A stretch of 64,000 nt of DNA from Cephalotus follicularis (taxonomy: Eukaryota; Streptophyta; Magnoliopsida; Oxalidales; Cephalotaceae). The stretch's first letter is position 1. Each line of letters starts with the position of its first letter. The translations under genes and the position numbers were made by a program. Shown here piece by piece: positions 21,595 to 33,636 of the stretch. The notes below the pieces were generated by a model. That model did no database searches. It was not told the DNA's origin and worked only from the letters and a program-made list of their open reading frames with translations. The stretch covers positions 40,578-104,577 of the forward strand of contig BDDD01000081.1 of NCBI GenBank assembly GCA_001972305.1, written 5' to 3'.

Positions 21595-23194
21595 CCAACT
21601 TGAGAAGGGATCTCCATAAGGCACTCCTCGTGAGAGGAGATCAGGCAAGATTTTAACAGCGTCTAAGAAATGTGGTTTTCTCGCAAAAGGCACTGATAAA
21701 TCTAATGACATCAATGATGACGAGCCTGCCATCTACAAAGGAAACAATGAAGAGCACTATTTTCTAGGCATGTGTGGGAGTCATGAAATATGAAATGGAC
21801 ACCATATACGTCAACCGAGTATGGAACTTGGTTAATGCTCCCATAGGCGGGTTGCCCAATGGTTGCATATATATCTTTAAGAGGAAGATAAGCGTAAATG
21901 GAAAAGGTTCAAACCTTTAAATCGTAATGATTAAGTCCATTCGGATAATGCTTGTAATTACCACTCGTTATGGATATAACAAATGGCATAAGGATGTCAA
22001 GATAACCTTGAAAAAGGACTATCTTGAAGTGGACATCTTAATGTCCCAAACCCGAGGGGTTTACATCCAAGGAACATTAGCACAAAGTGTGTGCAAGATC
22101 CTAAGGTTTGTGTATGACCCTATACAAGCATCCCGTAGCTGAAACATCTATTTTTGATTTTATCAAAAACGATGTTGTGCCTTAAGTCTACCAGAAATAT
22201 GATATCCCAGATATCACTTTCTTGGTACTGTACATGGATAACATTCTACACATTGGTAATGTTGTAGGTATGGTATAGTACAATTAACCAAGAACTTCTC
22301 CAAAAGGATTTGGGAGAGACTTCCTACGTTTTGAGAATGAAGATCTTAAGAGTAGATCAAGTAGGTTGTTTGGACTTTCCCAAAGCCAGTACATCAGCAG
22401 GGTGCTGATATGGTATGGACTTCTGAATTCCACGTTTGGCTTACTACCAATTAGCCAAGGAATTCATCTTTCCAAGAGGATGTTGAAAGAGACGCCAGAG
22501 GAAAGTGTTACATGAGTAGGCTACCTTATGCTACGACTAAAGGCTACATCATGAAATATCATACTTTGTACTAGGCCTGACATCATACAAGCCTAAGGGT
22601 CTGGCTAGTCAATTATCAGTTCAATCCATGTGAGAGGCATTAGGAATTGTCAAAGAGATTTGAGAGTGACTCGGGATTTCTTCTTGACATCTGGAGAAGA
22701 TAGTGAATTGAATAAGAGTTTTGCTGACTCTGATTTCATCTGTGATCTAGATGATCACGACATCGTATCAGGATATATGATTGTCTTGAACGAAGGTGTT
22801 GTGTGAGTTGGAGGAGTCTACAACAGTGGGATACTGTTGACTCAACCATGAATAAGAGTATGTTATAACCTATGATACCGAAAAGTTGCTGTTTGGTAGC
22901 TGAAGTTCACTGTGGAACTTTATATAGTTTCATCTATCGTTCGTCTAGTTGTGTAGAGTGACGACGATAGGGGGCCTTTGAATAGGCCATGGATCTCATC
23001 ACCGCTCTAAACTTAAGCAACGATATCATTATATTATATGATTCATGAGATCGTATATAGAGGAAACATTATCCTAGAGAGATTTGCGACGATAGAAAAT
23101 TTTGGCAGACCCACTGACCAATGCCATGAACCTTAGTAGTACTTGAGCACAGCAGAAGTGCGATTGGCTTAGGCTAAAGGTCTTCATGGCTTGA
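21595..23194 (+). pseudogene. pol: Copia C1 pol remnant, reverse transcriptase and RNase H
   Basis: Translated fragments in changing frames match copia RT in order. They are 'NLVNAPIGGLPNGCIYIFKR' near 21825 (usual form W-x-L-V-x-P, then K-W-V-F-K-x-K), 'VCKILRFVYD' near 22090, and 'FLVLYMDNILHIGN' near 22220. The last is the catalytic YVDD box changed to YMDN. Further on are 'YISRVLIWYGL', 'LCTRPDI' and an RNase H piece 'SWRSLQQWDTVDSTM' near 22810. Stops and frameshifts are frequent, and the altered YxDD box alone would abolish polymerase activity. C1 would have needed another element's enzymes before decay. Confidence 0.8.
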
Positions 23195-23210
23195 GGGCCA
23201 ACTGGGAGAT
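23195..23210 (+). other. Polypurine tract of copia C1
   Basis: GGGCCAACTGGGAGAT directly precedes the 3' LTR start TGTTAG. Confidence 0.85.
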
Positions 23211-25747
23211 TGTTAGAGTAGGGGTGTCCCTGCATGCCACGAGGTGGCTCTGCATAAATATATATGTATGTATGAGATACACTCTTTAACTAGAGATATC
23301 TCTTTAAGCCGCAGGGTGGCTGCATATGTGTATATTACACTCTCTATTTATATAATATAAATTCCTTTTCATGTTTTAATAGTGCATATTCAATCAACAA
23401 TGGCAACCCGCTATATGTATATCCCAAACCATCTTAAATGGATCGGGTGATCACCATGTCATCCGAGTACACATATAGTGCCCTGTCGTTCGAGGGGTTG
23501 GATCTCATGCCTGAGAGGTTATGAGAATGAGATCCTTACTCCCTTCTGACAGAACGTTCCAAGTCATAGGTTCACTTTCTTAGGGCAATAGATGAACCGC
23601 AAAGACTTGTCGTATTATGCTTGCTCCCGGGTTTAGTGGAGGATGGATTATTTCGTTACCATTTGGATTTATCCTAAAGCATAATGCGGGGTTCGTGCTA
23701 AGGAACATGAGACTGAACAGACCCACCATAGGAAACCTATTTGGAAAGTCATACCTACGTCAATAGGATTCCTATAGTCTCGGTACTGTATAGTCTATGG
23801 TGCCTAGTAGACCATTCGTGGAGCTACGTTGTATCGTTAGACCTGAGCAGCTGGCATGCATTGTGTTGTAACTGCTTGGCTTTGATTTCTGCCTTCCCCA
23901 GCACTAGCCACGTGCTGGAAAAAGGGTTGTCTTTGGGCCTTGTGGGAGCTTCATTGAGATGTATGGGCAAGTTCGCATTAAGGGATCGTCACACCCGTAT
24001 GAAAGGTGATCGGCTCTATATTATTTGTGTCGGTTGTGACTCATAAAACCCTAATCAGGTATAGGCAGACTGGAAACGGGGCTTTCGGGGAGGTTTGCCG
24101 AAAGTCACAATGCGTACGTAAATTTATAGTTATCGCGACTTTACCCGGGGGTGACATTATTCCGAACCCTAGGTCACGGTCGGAAGTGAGTATGACGCAG
24201 GATACATGACACATATGCCGTTGACTGGATAAAGTACTGGTTTAACCGATGTCGACATATAGACGTAGTTAATTCTACAAATCCGGGGGTGATGGGATTC
24301 ACACTGGGGCTGTTTTAAAAGTCGGGGACTATTGGGATAGTCGTACCAGAACTCATGGGATGTTCTGAGAAATTTATAGTCGTACCGGATTCAAACTTGG
24401 CTTTCGGGTTCCACCTGATTATTGGAAAAGTGATGCATGCTACACACATGCTAGCTTGGCAGGAAATCTAGTTTTAACTAGTATATATTAATTTGGCATT
24501 AGTGGTTTATTTATTAATTTAAATTTACCACCGTATTGTCAAATTGATATATTAAGAGAAACCATAGTGGGAATATGTTTAACATACGATGTGCGGGGCA
24601 CATATTTAAAACAAGAGAGAAACATTTCTTAATGTAATATTAAAAATACAAAAAACACATGGCAATTTGCACTTTGGCATTTTGTGTTTGGCATCCCGTG
24701 TACGCCTTGTGCGCGCCTGATACGCGCAAATGGCGAGAGAGACACGATGTGCGTCTGGCGCCGCGTTCTGGCCGGAGAAGACGATGCGTGGTGGTGTCGG
24801 TTGCCGGGGAAGAGGTGCACCTTCATCCACGGTACTCTCCTCTTCTCTCTATCCCCATTTTCTCTTCTCTCTCTCTATTTTGCACGACGCGTTTAGTGCA
24901 TCTCCCACTACTGGCCTTCTCTTCCACCGCCGGTGGTCTTGGTAGGTGGAGCCATGATTGGCTCTGCCTATTTTGGCCTTAGACTAGGTTTGACCGGTGT
25001 TGTTTGGCCAGGTTTGTGCGCACAGAGTCGACCCTGGAAACTTAGTGCGTTTTGTGACATCACTCGTCGTTTTGCGCCTATTCACGGTGAGTCTTGCGTT
25101 GAGTTGTGTTGGCCGTGCTTTGTAGGTGCCAGTTGTGGCGGTGCGGTGTCACGGCGATCCTGTTTTCTCCGGGTGGGTTAACTCGCCGCCGTCTGTTGGC
25201 CACATTCCAAGCCGAGTCTCGCCAAGTCTCGGCCACCAGTGGCTTTATAAGGTGTTTTTGGTCCACATTTGTCGCGGCCGGTCAATGACGAGTTGACCGA
25301 AACTCAGTGAGTCACCGTCACTATTCACCGCCATCTGGGGCGCTTCTCGCCCTGTCTCCACCAGAAACGAGTAGATCGGAGCTTCACGAGTCTGTTGGTG
25401 TCTTGGTTGTTTTTTTCGTGGACTGGCCGGAAACTGGCAGTGCAGCCGGTAACCGACAGTTGCTTCGGCAAGCGTGTAGCGGGAAAGTGACGGAGCTGCC
25501 AACGTTGGTATGGTTCCTAATCTTATGTTTTTATTGTTTACCGAATTGGTTTCGGTTAAGTGGATGTATGCTTGACTTTTCATTTTGTTCGATTGAATAT
25601 TTAACAGAGATCCTAGGTGCATAGATTTTTGTAGCAAGATGTAAATGTGACCTTGACTTCATGTCTTGGCGGTTTTTGAAAAATTTAAATTATACACACT
25701 TGCATCCTAGACCCAAAATCGACCGGGACCCCTCCCGGGTTCCAACA
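23211..25747 (+). mobile_element. Copia C1, 3' LTR (2537 bp)
   Basis: It runs from TGTTAGAGTAGGGG to CGGGTTCCAACA and is followed by the GTTAT duplication. Compared with the 5' LTR it lacks the 57-bp duplication and has scattered substitutions. The GC-rich part at 24650-25540, with its CT-rich tract, corresponds to 10000-10860. Confidence 0.93.
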
Positions 25748-26008
25748 GTTATAAGTTATAAATTACTTGAAACAATACGTTTTCAAATGTATAACAAACC
25801 TTAAAACAGTTTTCAATCTTTTGGAAACCATTTTTCAATCCTTTGAAAACTTACCTTTCGTGTAAAATAATCATTTCATTTTTGAATCATGAATGCACTT
25901 ACAAAATGGTAAAACATTTTAGAAATCATATACAATCGAATTCTCAGTTCAATCCATAACAATTATGCAATGCAAACATATGCTCAAATGCATCTAGACT
26001 CATTTCAA

Positions 26009-26346
26009 GGTCGACGTATCCCATCTAAGTGAAATCGTTCAAAACAGTGGTTTAAGCGTCGACGTTTAACACTTGGCATCGACACTTATGTCCTTTAAGT
26101 GTTGACGCTTTTCCCTTAGCGTCAGCGCTTAGTCCAGAAGCCTTATGCTTCAGTACTTGTCTTTGGCGTCGACACTCAAGGCATTGACAACCTCACGCGT
26201 CAACGCCTAAAATCATTCATTCCCTCGTTCAAAGCCCAAGGCGTCGACACTTTTCCATTGAGCATCGACGGTTTTTGACGAAACCAGTATCCATTTCCGG
26301 CATAACAATCCGTAGCATCGACGCTTTCCTTTAATCGTCGACTGTT
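26009..26346. repeat. Palindrome array, type 1, cluster 2 of E1 left LTR
   Basis: About 15 sites such as TTAAGCGTCGACGTTTAA, TTGGCATCGACACTTA, TTAAGTGTTGACGCTTTT, TTAGCGTCAGCGCTTA, TTGGCGTCGACACTCAA and AAGGCGTCGACACTTTT. It lies 1040-1377 bp from the LTR start. Confidence 0.88.
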
Positions 26347-27095
26347 AAAGAAGACCAGGAACATCGTCTTCTTCAACGGATCTCAACACCAGGAAATCAA
26401 CATGCAAAATACATACAATCCAGTCCATGTTCAGCTCATAATACAACATGCATGGCAGGTTTACAAATATTAGCAACCATGATATCAATCCCGAAATCCA
26501 CAGTCCATAAACCCATGCATTTCATCAATGAACAATCATTATTTTTGAACTCAAATCGCATGTATAAATTCCCTACATTAGATTCCAAGTTAGCAATCGA
26601 AGTCCACCTCTTTAAGTTCCTATTCATTGGCGTTTTTGAGCTCCCAGTACCTCCAAAAACTGGTCCAGCAGCTGCAAGCTTCCAAGCTTTGCCCTGGTTC
26701 AACAATGGAGAAATGTCATCTCCTTTCTCTCACTTTTTCCTATGGTTTCTCATTGTTTCTCTCTCCATTTATTTCTGGTTCTTTCTTTGTCTTTCCCTCT
26801 TAGTGGCGGTTGAAGAAAGATATGAGAGTGCGTTTTATGCACGTTTTCCTCTCCTCTCCCTCCTTTCCTGCACAAGCAAGCACCAGGCGCCTTCCTCTCT
26901 ATCTCTCTCTTTCCCACTTGCCGCATGACACCCATGTGTCACTCTCTTCCTTTCATTTTAGTCACTGCAGGTCCAGGAATAACAGGCATGTGTCTAACAC
27001 GCCATCTCTGGCCCCATAATGCACCGAACAGTGGCCAAACTTGCCCCCATCACGTTCTCCTGGCAACATTTTAAACGTGTCTGATGTTCATCTTT

Positions 27096-27231
27096 AAGCG
27101 TCGACGCTTCCTTCTAAGCGTCAGTGCTTATATCGTTTTACTCATAATCGTTGATTTTGAGTGTGAGTTTTACGCGCGCATTTGTATTCCTTGGCATCGA
27201 CACTTTGCTCTCAGGCATCGACGCTTAAGGC
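27096..27231. repeat. Palindrome array, type 1, cluster 1 of E1 left LTR
   Basis: Four sites: TAAGCGTCGACGCTTC (intact palindrome), TAAGCGTCAGTGCTTA, TTGGCATCGACACTTT and AGGCATCGACGCTTAA. It lies 155-290 bp from the LTR start. Confidence 0.88.
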
Positions 27232-27386
27232 TGTTTTCAGCCCTTTATAATTCACATAACACCTTTAACACTCCTTACTCAAATTGGCAACATTATCAAA
27301 TTGGAAAACCTGTCATTTCTCATTAATTCATGATAAATGACATTGAGAATTTCAAAATACATCAAATAGATATTCGGGACATTACA

Positions 27387-27404
27387 ATCCTCTCCCCTTC
27401 AAGA
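27387..27404 (-). other. Polypurine tract of E1
   Basis: On the minus strand the sequence CTTGAAGGGGAGAGGAT runs into TGTAATGTCCCG. Confidence 0.88.
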
Positions 27405-27430
27405 AAATGTGTCCTCGAATTTTAAACATT

Positions 27431-28690
27431 ATTAGAACAAATGAGGGTAACGCTCCCAAATATCACCTTCGTGTTCCCATGTCGCTTCATCAGGTCGGTG
27501 GAACTGCCACTAAACCTTTACCATAGGAATGGTCTGGTTCCTCAATACTTGTGTCTTCCAATCCAGAATCCTCGCAGGTAATTCCTCTCAAGAAAGATCA
27601 TCTCGCACCAAAATTGAGCCATAATCCAAGACATGTGATGGGTCTCAGATATATCCTCTCAACATAGATACATGGAAGACATCATTAACATTTGACAGTG
27701 CAAGAGGTATGGCGAGCTGATATGCCACCTCCCCAACTCTCTCAAGTATCTCAAAGGGACCAATGTAGCGTGAAGTTAACTTGCCCTTCTTCCCAAATCT
27801 ATGTACACCTTTCCAGGGAGAAACTTTCAAAAACACATGATCTCCAACATCAAAAGTCAAAGGTTTCCTTTTCACACTATCAACGTAGCTCTGTTGCTTA
27901 CTTTGAGCTGTAAGCAATCTCTCCTTGATAACCTTGACTTTCTCTGAAGTCTCCTCAACCAGGTCTGATCCAGGCAACAATCGTTCGCCAACCTCATCCC
28001 AACAGATGGGTGATCTACACTTCCTTTCATAAATAGCCTCGTAAGGAGCCATACCAATACTTGAATGATAGCTATTGTTGTACGAAAACTCTATCAAGGG
28101 AATATGATCCTCCCAAGTACCAACGAAGTCAATCACACAAGCTCGGAGCATATCTTCCAAAGTCTGGATAGTATGCTCTGACTGTCCATTTGTCTGTGGA
28201 TGAAAAGTTGTGCTAAGGTTCAGCTTTGTCCCAAAGGTCTCGTCCAAAAGTTGGAAGTAAAGATCGAATCTCTATCACATACAATGCTCACTGGAACACC
28301 ATGTAGTCTCACAATTTCCTTTATATAGAACCGAGCCAACTTGCTCATTGAATCGGTGACATGTGTAGGCAGAAAGTGTGCTGATTTTGTGAGTCTATCA
28401 ACGATAACCCACACTGCATTGTAATGATTTCGAGTCAGAGGAAAACCCAAAACAAAATCTATGGTCACGTGTTCCCATTTCCATTCCGCAATTGGTAATG
28501 GCTGTAACAATCCTGCCGGCCTTTGGTGTTTGGCCTTGACTTTCTGGCAAGTCAGACATCTAGCAACATACTCAGCAATTTCCCAATTCATGCCGGGCCA
28601 CCAATAATTTCGTTTCATATCCTGATACATTTTGGTGCTACCAGGATGAATAATGTACTGAGATTTTTGAGCCTCATACAATAGCTTACT
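27431..28690 (-). pseudogene. pol: E1 integrase with chromodomain tail, broken
   Basis: The N-terminal zinc-binding region reads '[20 protein letters not shown]' and 'CLTCQKVK': both Cys are kept but the first His position is altered. Catalytic core: Asp in 'TIDFVLGFP', Asp in 'CDRDSIFTS', Glu in '[14 protein letters not shown]'. The GPY/F-like module 'YIGPFEILERVGEVAYQL' follows. The last ~60 residues end 'EATWEHEGDIWERYPHLF', the chromodomain-type C terminus of Tekay/Del-like chromoviruses, which in that family directs integration to particular chromatin. There is a frameshift at about 28235 and a TAG in the tail (VKV-stop-W). Confidence 0.9.
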
Positions 28691-28756
28691 CTTCGATCCC
28701 TCATCACTTGGGAGACAAACCCATCCCCGATATCTCAGTATGCCATCAGGGTGTAC

Positions 28757-30333
28757 CTAGAAATCACGCCTCAAACCAAAATCCTCTCGAATCTTCTGCA
28801 ATTCAGGATCATACACTTGAGCGCTCTTTATCTCGTCAAGTAATGCGGGCTGCGCTCGAATACTAGCAACAAAGATCCCCGGTGATTGTCCAAACGGAGT
28901 CCATCTCTGGAAATCTTCCAACATCCTCCACTGCGACACCATCGTACTAGCTATCATAGCTTTATGACTCAAGGCATCAGTGACAACATTCACTTTCCCA
29001 GGATAGTACTAGATGTTACAATCATAGTCGTTGAAGAACTCTACCCACCTATATTGCCTCATGTTCAGTTCATCTTGGCAGAACAAGTACTTCAAACTTT
29101 TATGATCAGTAAATATCTCGAATTAGGCTCCATGTCTCCATTTTTGTAGGGCGAACACAATAGCAGCTACTTGAGGATCATGCATCGGGTAATTCTCTTC
29201 ATATGGCTTCAGCTTCCTCAAAACATAAGCAATCACTCTACCGCATTACATCAATACGCAACCCAATCCTTTACCCGAAGCATCGCTAAAAACTGCAAAA
29301 TCCTCATTACCCTCGGGTAATGCCAAAATAGGAGCGGAAATCAACCGATCCTTCAATTCCCGAAAACTAGCTTCACACTCCTCATCCCAGATGAACAAGG
29401 TCTTCTTATGGGTCAGCTTAGTCAATGGCGTGGCAATTCTCGAAAAATTCTGAATGAATCTTCGATAATAACCCGCCAATTCAAGAAAACTGCGCACATC
29501 AGTTACATTCTTCGGTTGTGGCCAATCCTGGACAACCTCAGTCTTCGACGGATCCACCTCCAAGCCTTCTCCAGACACTATGTGACCAAGGAAGATCACA
29601 TGATCAAGCCAAAATTCATACTTGCCGAATTTGGCATACAACGGCTATTTTTTGAGAATCTGCAAGACTAATCCCAGGTGGTACGCATGCTCCTCCTCAC
29701 TCCCTGAATACACCAATATATCGTCAATGAATAAAACAACAAACTTGTCCAGGTATGGTCAGAACACATCATTCATCAATGACATGAAGGCTGTCGATGC
29801 ATTGGTGACACCAAACGGCATTACCAGAAGCTCATAATGACCATACCATGTTCGGAAGGCACTGTTCTCAATATCTCCCTCCCGTACCCTCAACTGGTGA
29901 TAACCCGATCTCAAATCGAGTTTAGAGAACACCCTCAACCCTTGTAACTGATCGAACAATTCCTCAATGTGGGGAAGAGGATATTTGTTCTTAACCGTTG
30001 CCTTATTTAGCATCTGATAGTCAATGCAAAGTCTCATCGACCCATCTTTCTTTTTCACAAATAAGATTGGTGCACCCAAGGGGAAACACTGGGTCAAACG
30101 GAGCCCTTATCAATCAAGTCTTGTAGCTACAACTTCCACTCTCTCAATTCTGTAAGAGCCAGTCTATACGGTGCATTAGAGATAGGAGCTGTACCTGGTA
30201 CAAGATCAATAACAAACTCCATACTACTTTTCAGTGGCAAAGACACCAGATATGCAGGAAACACATTAGGAAATTCATTTACAATGGGAATTTCCTCAAT
30301 ACTCACTTTTGTCTCCTTTCTACTATCAATCAC
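28757..30333 (-). pseudogene. pol: E1 reverse transcriptase and RNase H, broken
   Basis: In minus-strand order: 'EIPIVNEFPNVFPAYLVSLP' and 'FVIDLVPGTAPISNAPYRLA' lead into RT motifs '[18 protein letters not shown]', '[15 protein letters not shown]' and '[18 protein letters not shown]'. The catalytic '[11 protein letters not shown]' (near 29720) follows. RNase H begins with '[17 protein letters not shown]' and later has '[12 protein letters not shown]', with 'VNVVTDALSHKA' at the end. The frame is broken at about 30097-30127, 29758, 29640 and 29246. The order PR-RT-RNaseH-IN is Ty3/gypsy. It would copy element RNA into DNA; the breaks make it inactive. Confidence 0.93.
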
Positions 30334-31126
30334 GTAGGCAAGATATCCTTCGCATCCCTTTTCAAGATACCTCGATCACGAGTGAAAGACATAATCGACG
30401 TAGAAAATCCCTTGTCCCCCGTGAATTGGAAGGTAGTACCATCGGGCATACAAAAATCCACTATCTTGCTGTAACAGTCCATATGGGTAATACAATCAAA
30501 TCTGCATACAACGGAATACCTTCCATAGAAATCTCGCAACTCTTGTACACAGAATCTATGCACATGAAATCTCCAGTAGGTGTACTCACATCAAGTACAT
30601 ACAGCATACAATCAGGTGTCACATCCAAGCATGATACAAATCGTGAAGCGATAAATGAGTGTGCTGCTCTAGGATCCATCAATACTCTAGCAGAAAAACC
30701 ATAAACACACAATGTACCTTCGATAATAGAAGTAGACTCCGGAACTTCTGTCTGAGTAAGAGTGAAGACTCTACCTTTCATGATGCTTTTGCCAGCATCC
30801 CTTCGCTGTGAAGGTCCAGCTGCAGCACCGGTACCACTCGTAAGTCTAGTAGGCACTATCGCTTGACCCTTCGGACAATCCTTCGCTAAATGACCAGATG
30901 CCCTACACTCAAACACAATCCATTCTTCTTCCAACAATCCCCTGGCTAATGGCCTAGACGACCATAAAAAGAACAAGTTCCAGATCTAGCATTACTCCCC
31001 TAACTAGGAGTACCCTGACTAGCAGACTGGTAAGACCTATTCTTCGACGATTTTGTTAGGGAACCACTACTTTGCCGTTTTGATGATGTTGACCTGGACT
31101 GAGTAGAGCTTTGCTTTCTCTGCTAT
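30334..31126 (-). pseudogene. gag-pol: E1 Gag C terminus and protease, broken
   Basis: A degenerate zinc-knuckle segment 'ECRASGHLAKDCPKGQAIVP' is followed by 'TGAAAGPSQRRDAGKSIMKG', the same linker as in G2. Then comes the aspartic protease region 'ARVLMDPRAAHSFIASRF'. Related elements have D-[ST/P]-G here; the glycine is replaced by arginine, so the protease would be dead. The part after 31126 continues at 33637 because solo LTR-C is inserted in gag. Confidence 0.85.
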
Positions 31127-31131
31127 GTAAC
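31127..31131. other. Target-site duplication of solo LTR-C (GTAAC), left
   Basis: GTAAC precedes TGTAACGCT. GTAAG follows the other end at 33632-33636, one mismatch. Confidence 0.7.
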
Positions 31132-31323
31132 TGTAACGCTCGAGACTTTTTGTAGTTGTAATATTTCAATTTGAAATGTAACCTTATCGTGCAATTAATG
31201 AGAATAATAAAATTCCCGACCTTGATAATGTTTTCCAAACTCTAATGATGTTGAGTTTGGAGTATGAATGTTAAAGAAATGTTAAAAGTGTAATTTGGAG
31301 TCAAAACAGCACAGTTTTGAGGC

Positions 31324-31409
31324 TAAAGCGTCGATGCCTAAGTAGTTAAAATGCGCGCTTAATTCAAACACATAAGCGTCGACGCCTGCATGTAAACGTC
31401 GACGCTTTG
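31324..31409. repeat. Palindrome array, type 1, cluster 1 of LTR-C
   Basis: Three sites: AAAGCGTCGATGCCTAA, TAAGCGTCGACGCCTG and AAACGTCGACGCTTTG. It lies 192-277 bp from the LTR start. Confidence 0.87.
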
Positions 31410-32187
31410 CAGCGTGTTCTGCATACACACAAACAGCAGATGGACGTGTCGCATGGAGGTGAGTTGTGCCGCTTAACCGGCACTTGGGCAGGCTCTCTAG
31501 AAATTTGGCATGCATGCTCTTGATGCCAGACTTACCTGCAACAAAAAGGCATTGAACAGAGAGATAATCTCTGAATGCATGGCCTGTGGAGTAGAAGAAT
31601 GCAGCACCTATTGCACTTGGCTTGCATGAAGGAGAGGGGCTGAACTAGTGGGTTTTGGCAGAGAGAAACAAAAACGTTCCTGCATAAAACTCAGTCCTCA
31701 CCTCTTACCTTTGGTTGTTACTGATAAAGAAAGTACCTGAGACTTGAGAGAAACACAGAGAGTGAAAGAAGGCAGAGGGTTAAGAGAGGAAGCTCAAACT
31801 ACCATTATTGAGCAAGTGGAAGTTGGAGCTTGGACAGCAACTATTGGAACGAACCTGAGAGCTTCAAGCAGTATCTGGGAGCTCAAAGTAACCTGTTGGA
31901 TACTAAAAGAGGTAGACTTTCGGCTTCTAACTTGAGGCCAGAGGTAGGGGAAGCCATACTTGTATTTTGTGTTCAATATTTGTGTTTGTCCAGTGATACT
32001 TATGCATAAATTGCATGGCCTGTTGAACTATTTTTAATCACTGAAATGATGTTATGTTGTACTGGATGTGTAATGTGATGTTTCATGTCGGTCTTCTGGG
32101 CTTTATACATGTTGGATTACATGTTATTATGGTGAAATTGTTACTGTTTGGTCACGTCATGAGGAAGAAGACGACTGCTGCTTGAAA

Positions 32188-32294
32188 CCATCAACGCCTT
32201 TGGTAAGCGTCGACGCTTTGTGCGATGAACTGCGTTTTATTTACTAAATGCGTTCGAAATGTCGACGCCTAAGTAAAAAACGTCGATGCTTTAG
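32188..32294. repeat. Palindrome array, type 1, cluster 2 of LTR-C
   Basis: Four sites: CATCAACGCCTTT, TAAGCGTCGACGCTTTG (intact palindrome), AATGTCGACGCCTAAG and AACGTCGATGCTTTA. It lies 1056-1162 bp from the LTR start. Confidence 0.87.
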
Positions 32295-33636
32295 AGACCT
32301 GTTTGGACAGTTTTTACGATTTTGACACCCGACAACCCCGATTTCGCTTAGGATGCATTCGAGCATTTTTATGCATTGCATATGTAATGTTTACTGCCTG
32401 TTTATTAACTGATTATAAACTGTTTATGATTTCTAGATTACTATGTTAATTTAGAAATGCATATGCAAAACTGAAAATGACTATTTTGAGTACAAAATAG
32501 ATATTTGATAATAACATGTTTTCGAACAAACTGGGAAAGTGATTTCCACCTACTGAACTGTTTAAAAGTATTTTTCGTTACTGAAAATACATATTTCAAA
32601 TGTTTATGACTTTTAAAAACAGTTTGAAATAAACTGCCTGATATTGATCTAACGATCATTACTGTACTATTTACTGAGACAATTCACTATTTGCTCTGTG
32701 AATTCTATGTGTTTGTGCTTGAGCCACTAGTTGCATGGTGGAGGCTGCCAGCGTTGGCTAGTGGTAGGGTTGACCTAGGAGCCAGGAGTTGGCTGGGTAA
32801 CTCACTGTACTGTACTGTACTGTTGTCTCGCTCGGTTGCCTGGAGAATGGACCGAAGTGGGAGTGTAACGTGGGGCCAGGAGTTGGCGGCGTTACACTTA
32901 TTGCCTGCCTGTTGTGGTCCCTTTGCGGACTTACTGTACTGTTACTGGTCATATTCGGACACTACTGTGCCTATTTGATGTAGCCCTGGCCGGGCTACCA
33001 CTGTACTGTTGTATACATATATTTTTCATATATGTTCCCACTGATATTTTACCATAGTGTTAAATTATATATTTTTTCATATATATATATATGTAAACTG
33101 GTATTTCTACTGTACTACATCATTTATGCATACATCACATGACATGCATGTCATTTTGGTCCCAAAATACTTTTATGACTTAGTCGAGTGAGGACAAAGG
33201 CTAACCCCCTACTTTACAGGTTGATGTAGTGGACCGGTTGCACTAGCTTGGACGAAGAACAAGCCTTTTTGTTATTGTTGTTGGTTTTATATTCTTCTGG
33301 ATTGTAATAAACTGGTTTTGTTATAAGGATTACTGATGTACTGTACTGATGGTTATTTGTTGTACCGTACTTTTGGCTTTGTTTAACGATGGGTTTTATT
33401 AATGTATTGTGGATCACGCTCCGTCTTGTGGGCTTTTAACGTTGACAGACTTGTGTTGAGTAGCGTGCAGTATGGGATGCACGTTACGTGTTTTCAGCTT
33501 ATGAGTTTAATGCTTCCGCAACTGATATTTGTTTAAAAAGTTTAAATTTTTATTGTTTTACATGAGCTGAATCTTAATGTTAATTGTCTTTACCACTTTT
33601 ATGTGTGTCTACCTGAAACTGGGGCATGATAGTAAG

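Larger units (their letters stand above)
25748..27386 (-). mobile_element. E1 gypsy element, 3' LTR, second piece
   Basis: It begins with the GTTAT duplication and continues the sequence interrupted at 8505. On the minus strand the LTR starts TGTAATGTCCCG at 27386, next to a polypurine tract. It contains two type 1 palindrome clusters, and a TATA-like GCATAAAACGC lies between them near 26838. With the first piece the LTR is about 2.5 kb. Confidence 0.9.
31132..33631 (+). mobile_element. Solo LTR-C, gypsy (2500 bp)
   Basis: It runs from TGTAACGCTCGAGAC to GGGGCATGATA, a decayed GGGGTGTGACA. No internal region is attached, and the E1 gag continues on both sides, so this is a solo LTR left by LTR-LTR recombination. 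The last ~450 bp match the G2 LTR in inverse orientation ('GCAGTATGGGATGCACGTTA', 'GAGTGAGGACAAAGGCTAAC'), so C and G2 belong to one LTR family. It carries type 1 palindromes where G2 has type 2, and a TATA-like GCATAAAACTC near 31683. Confidence 0.88.
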
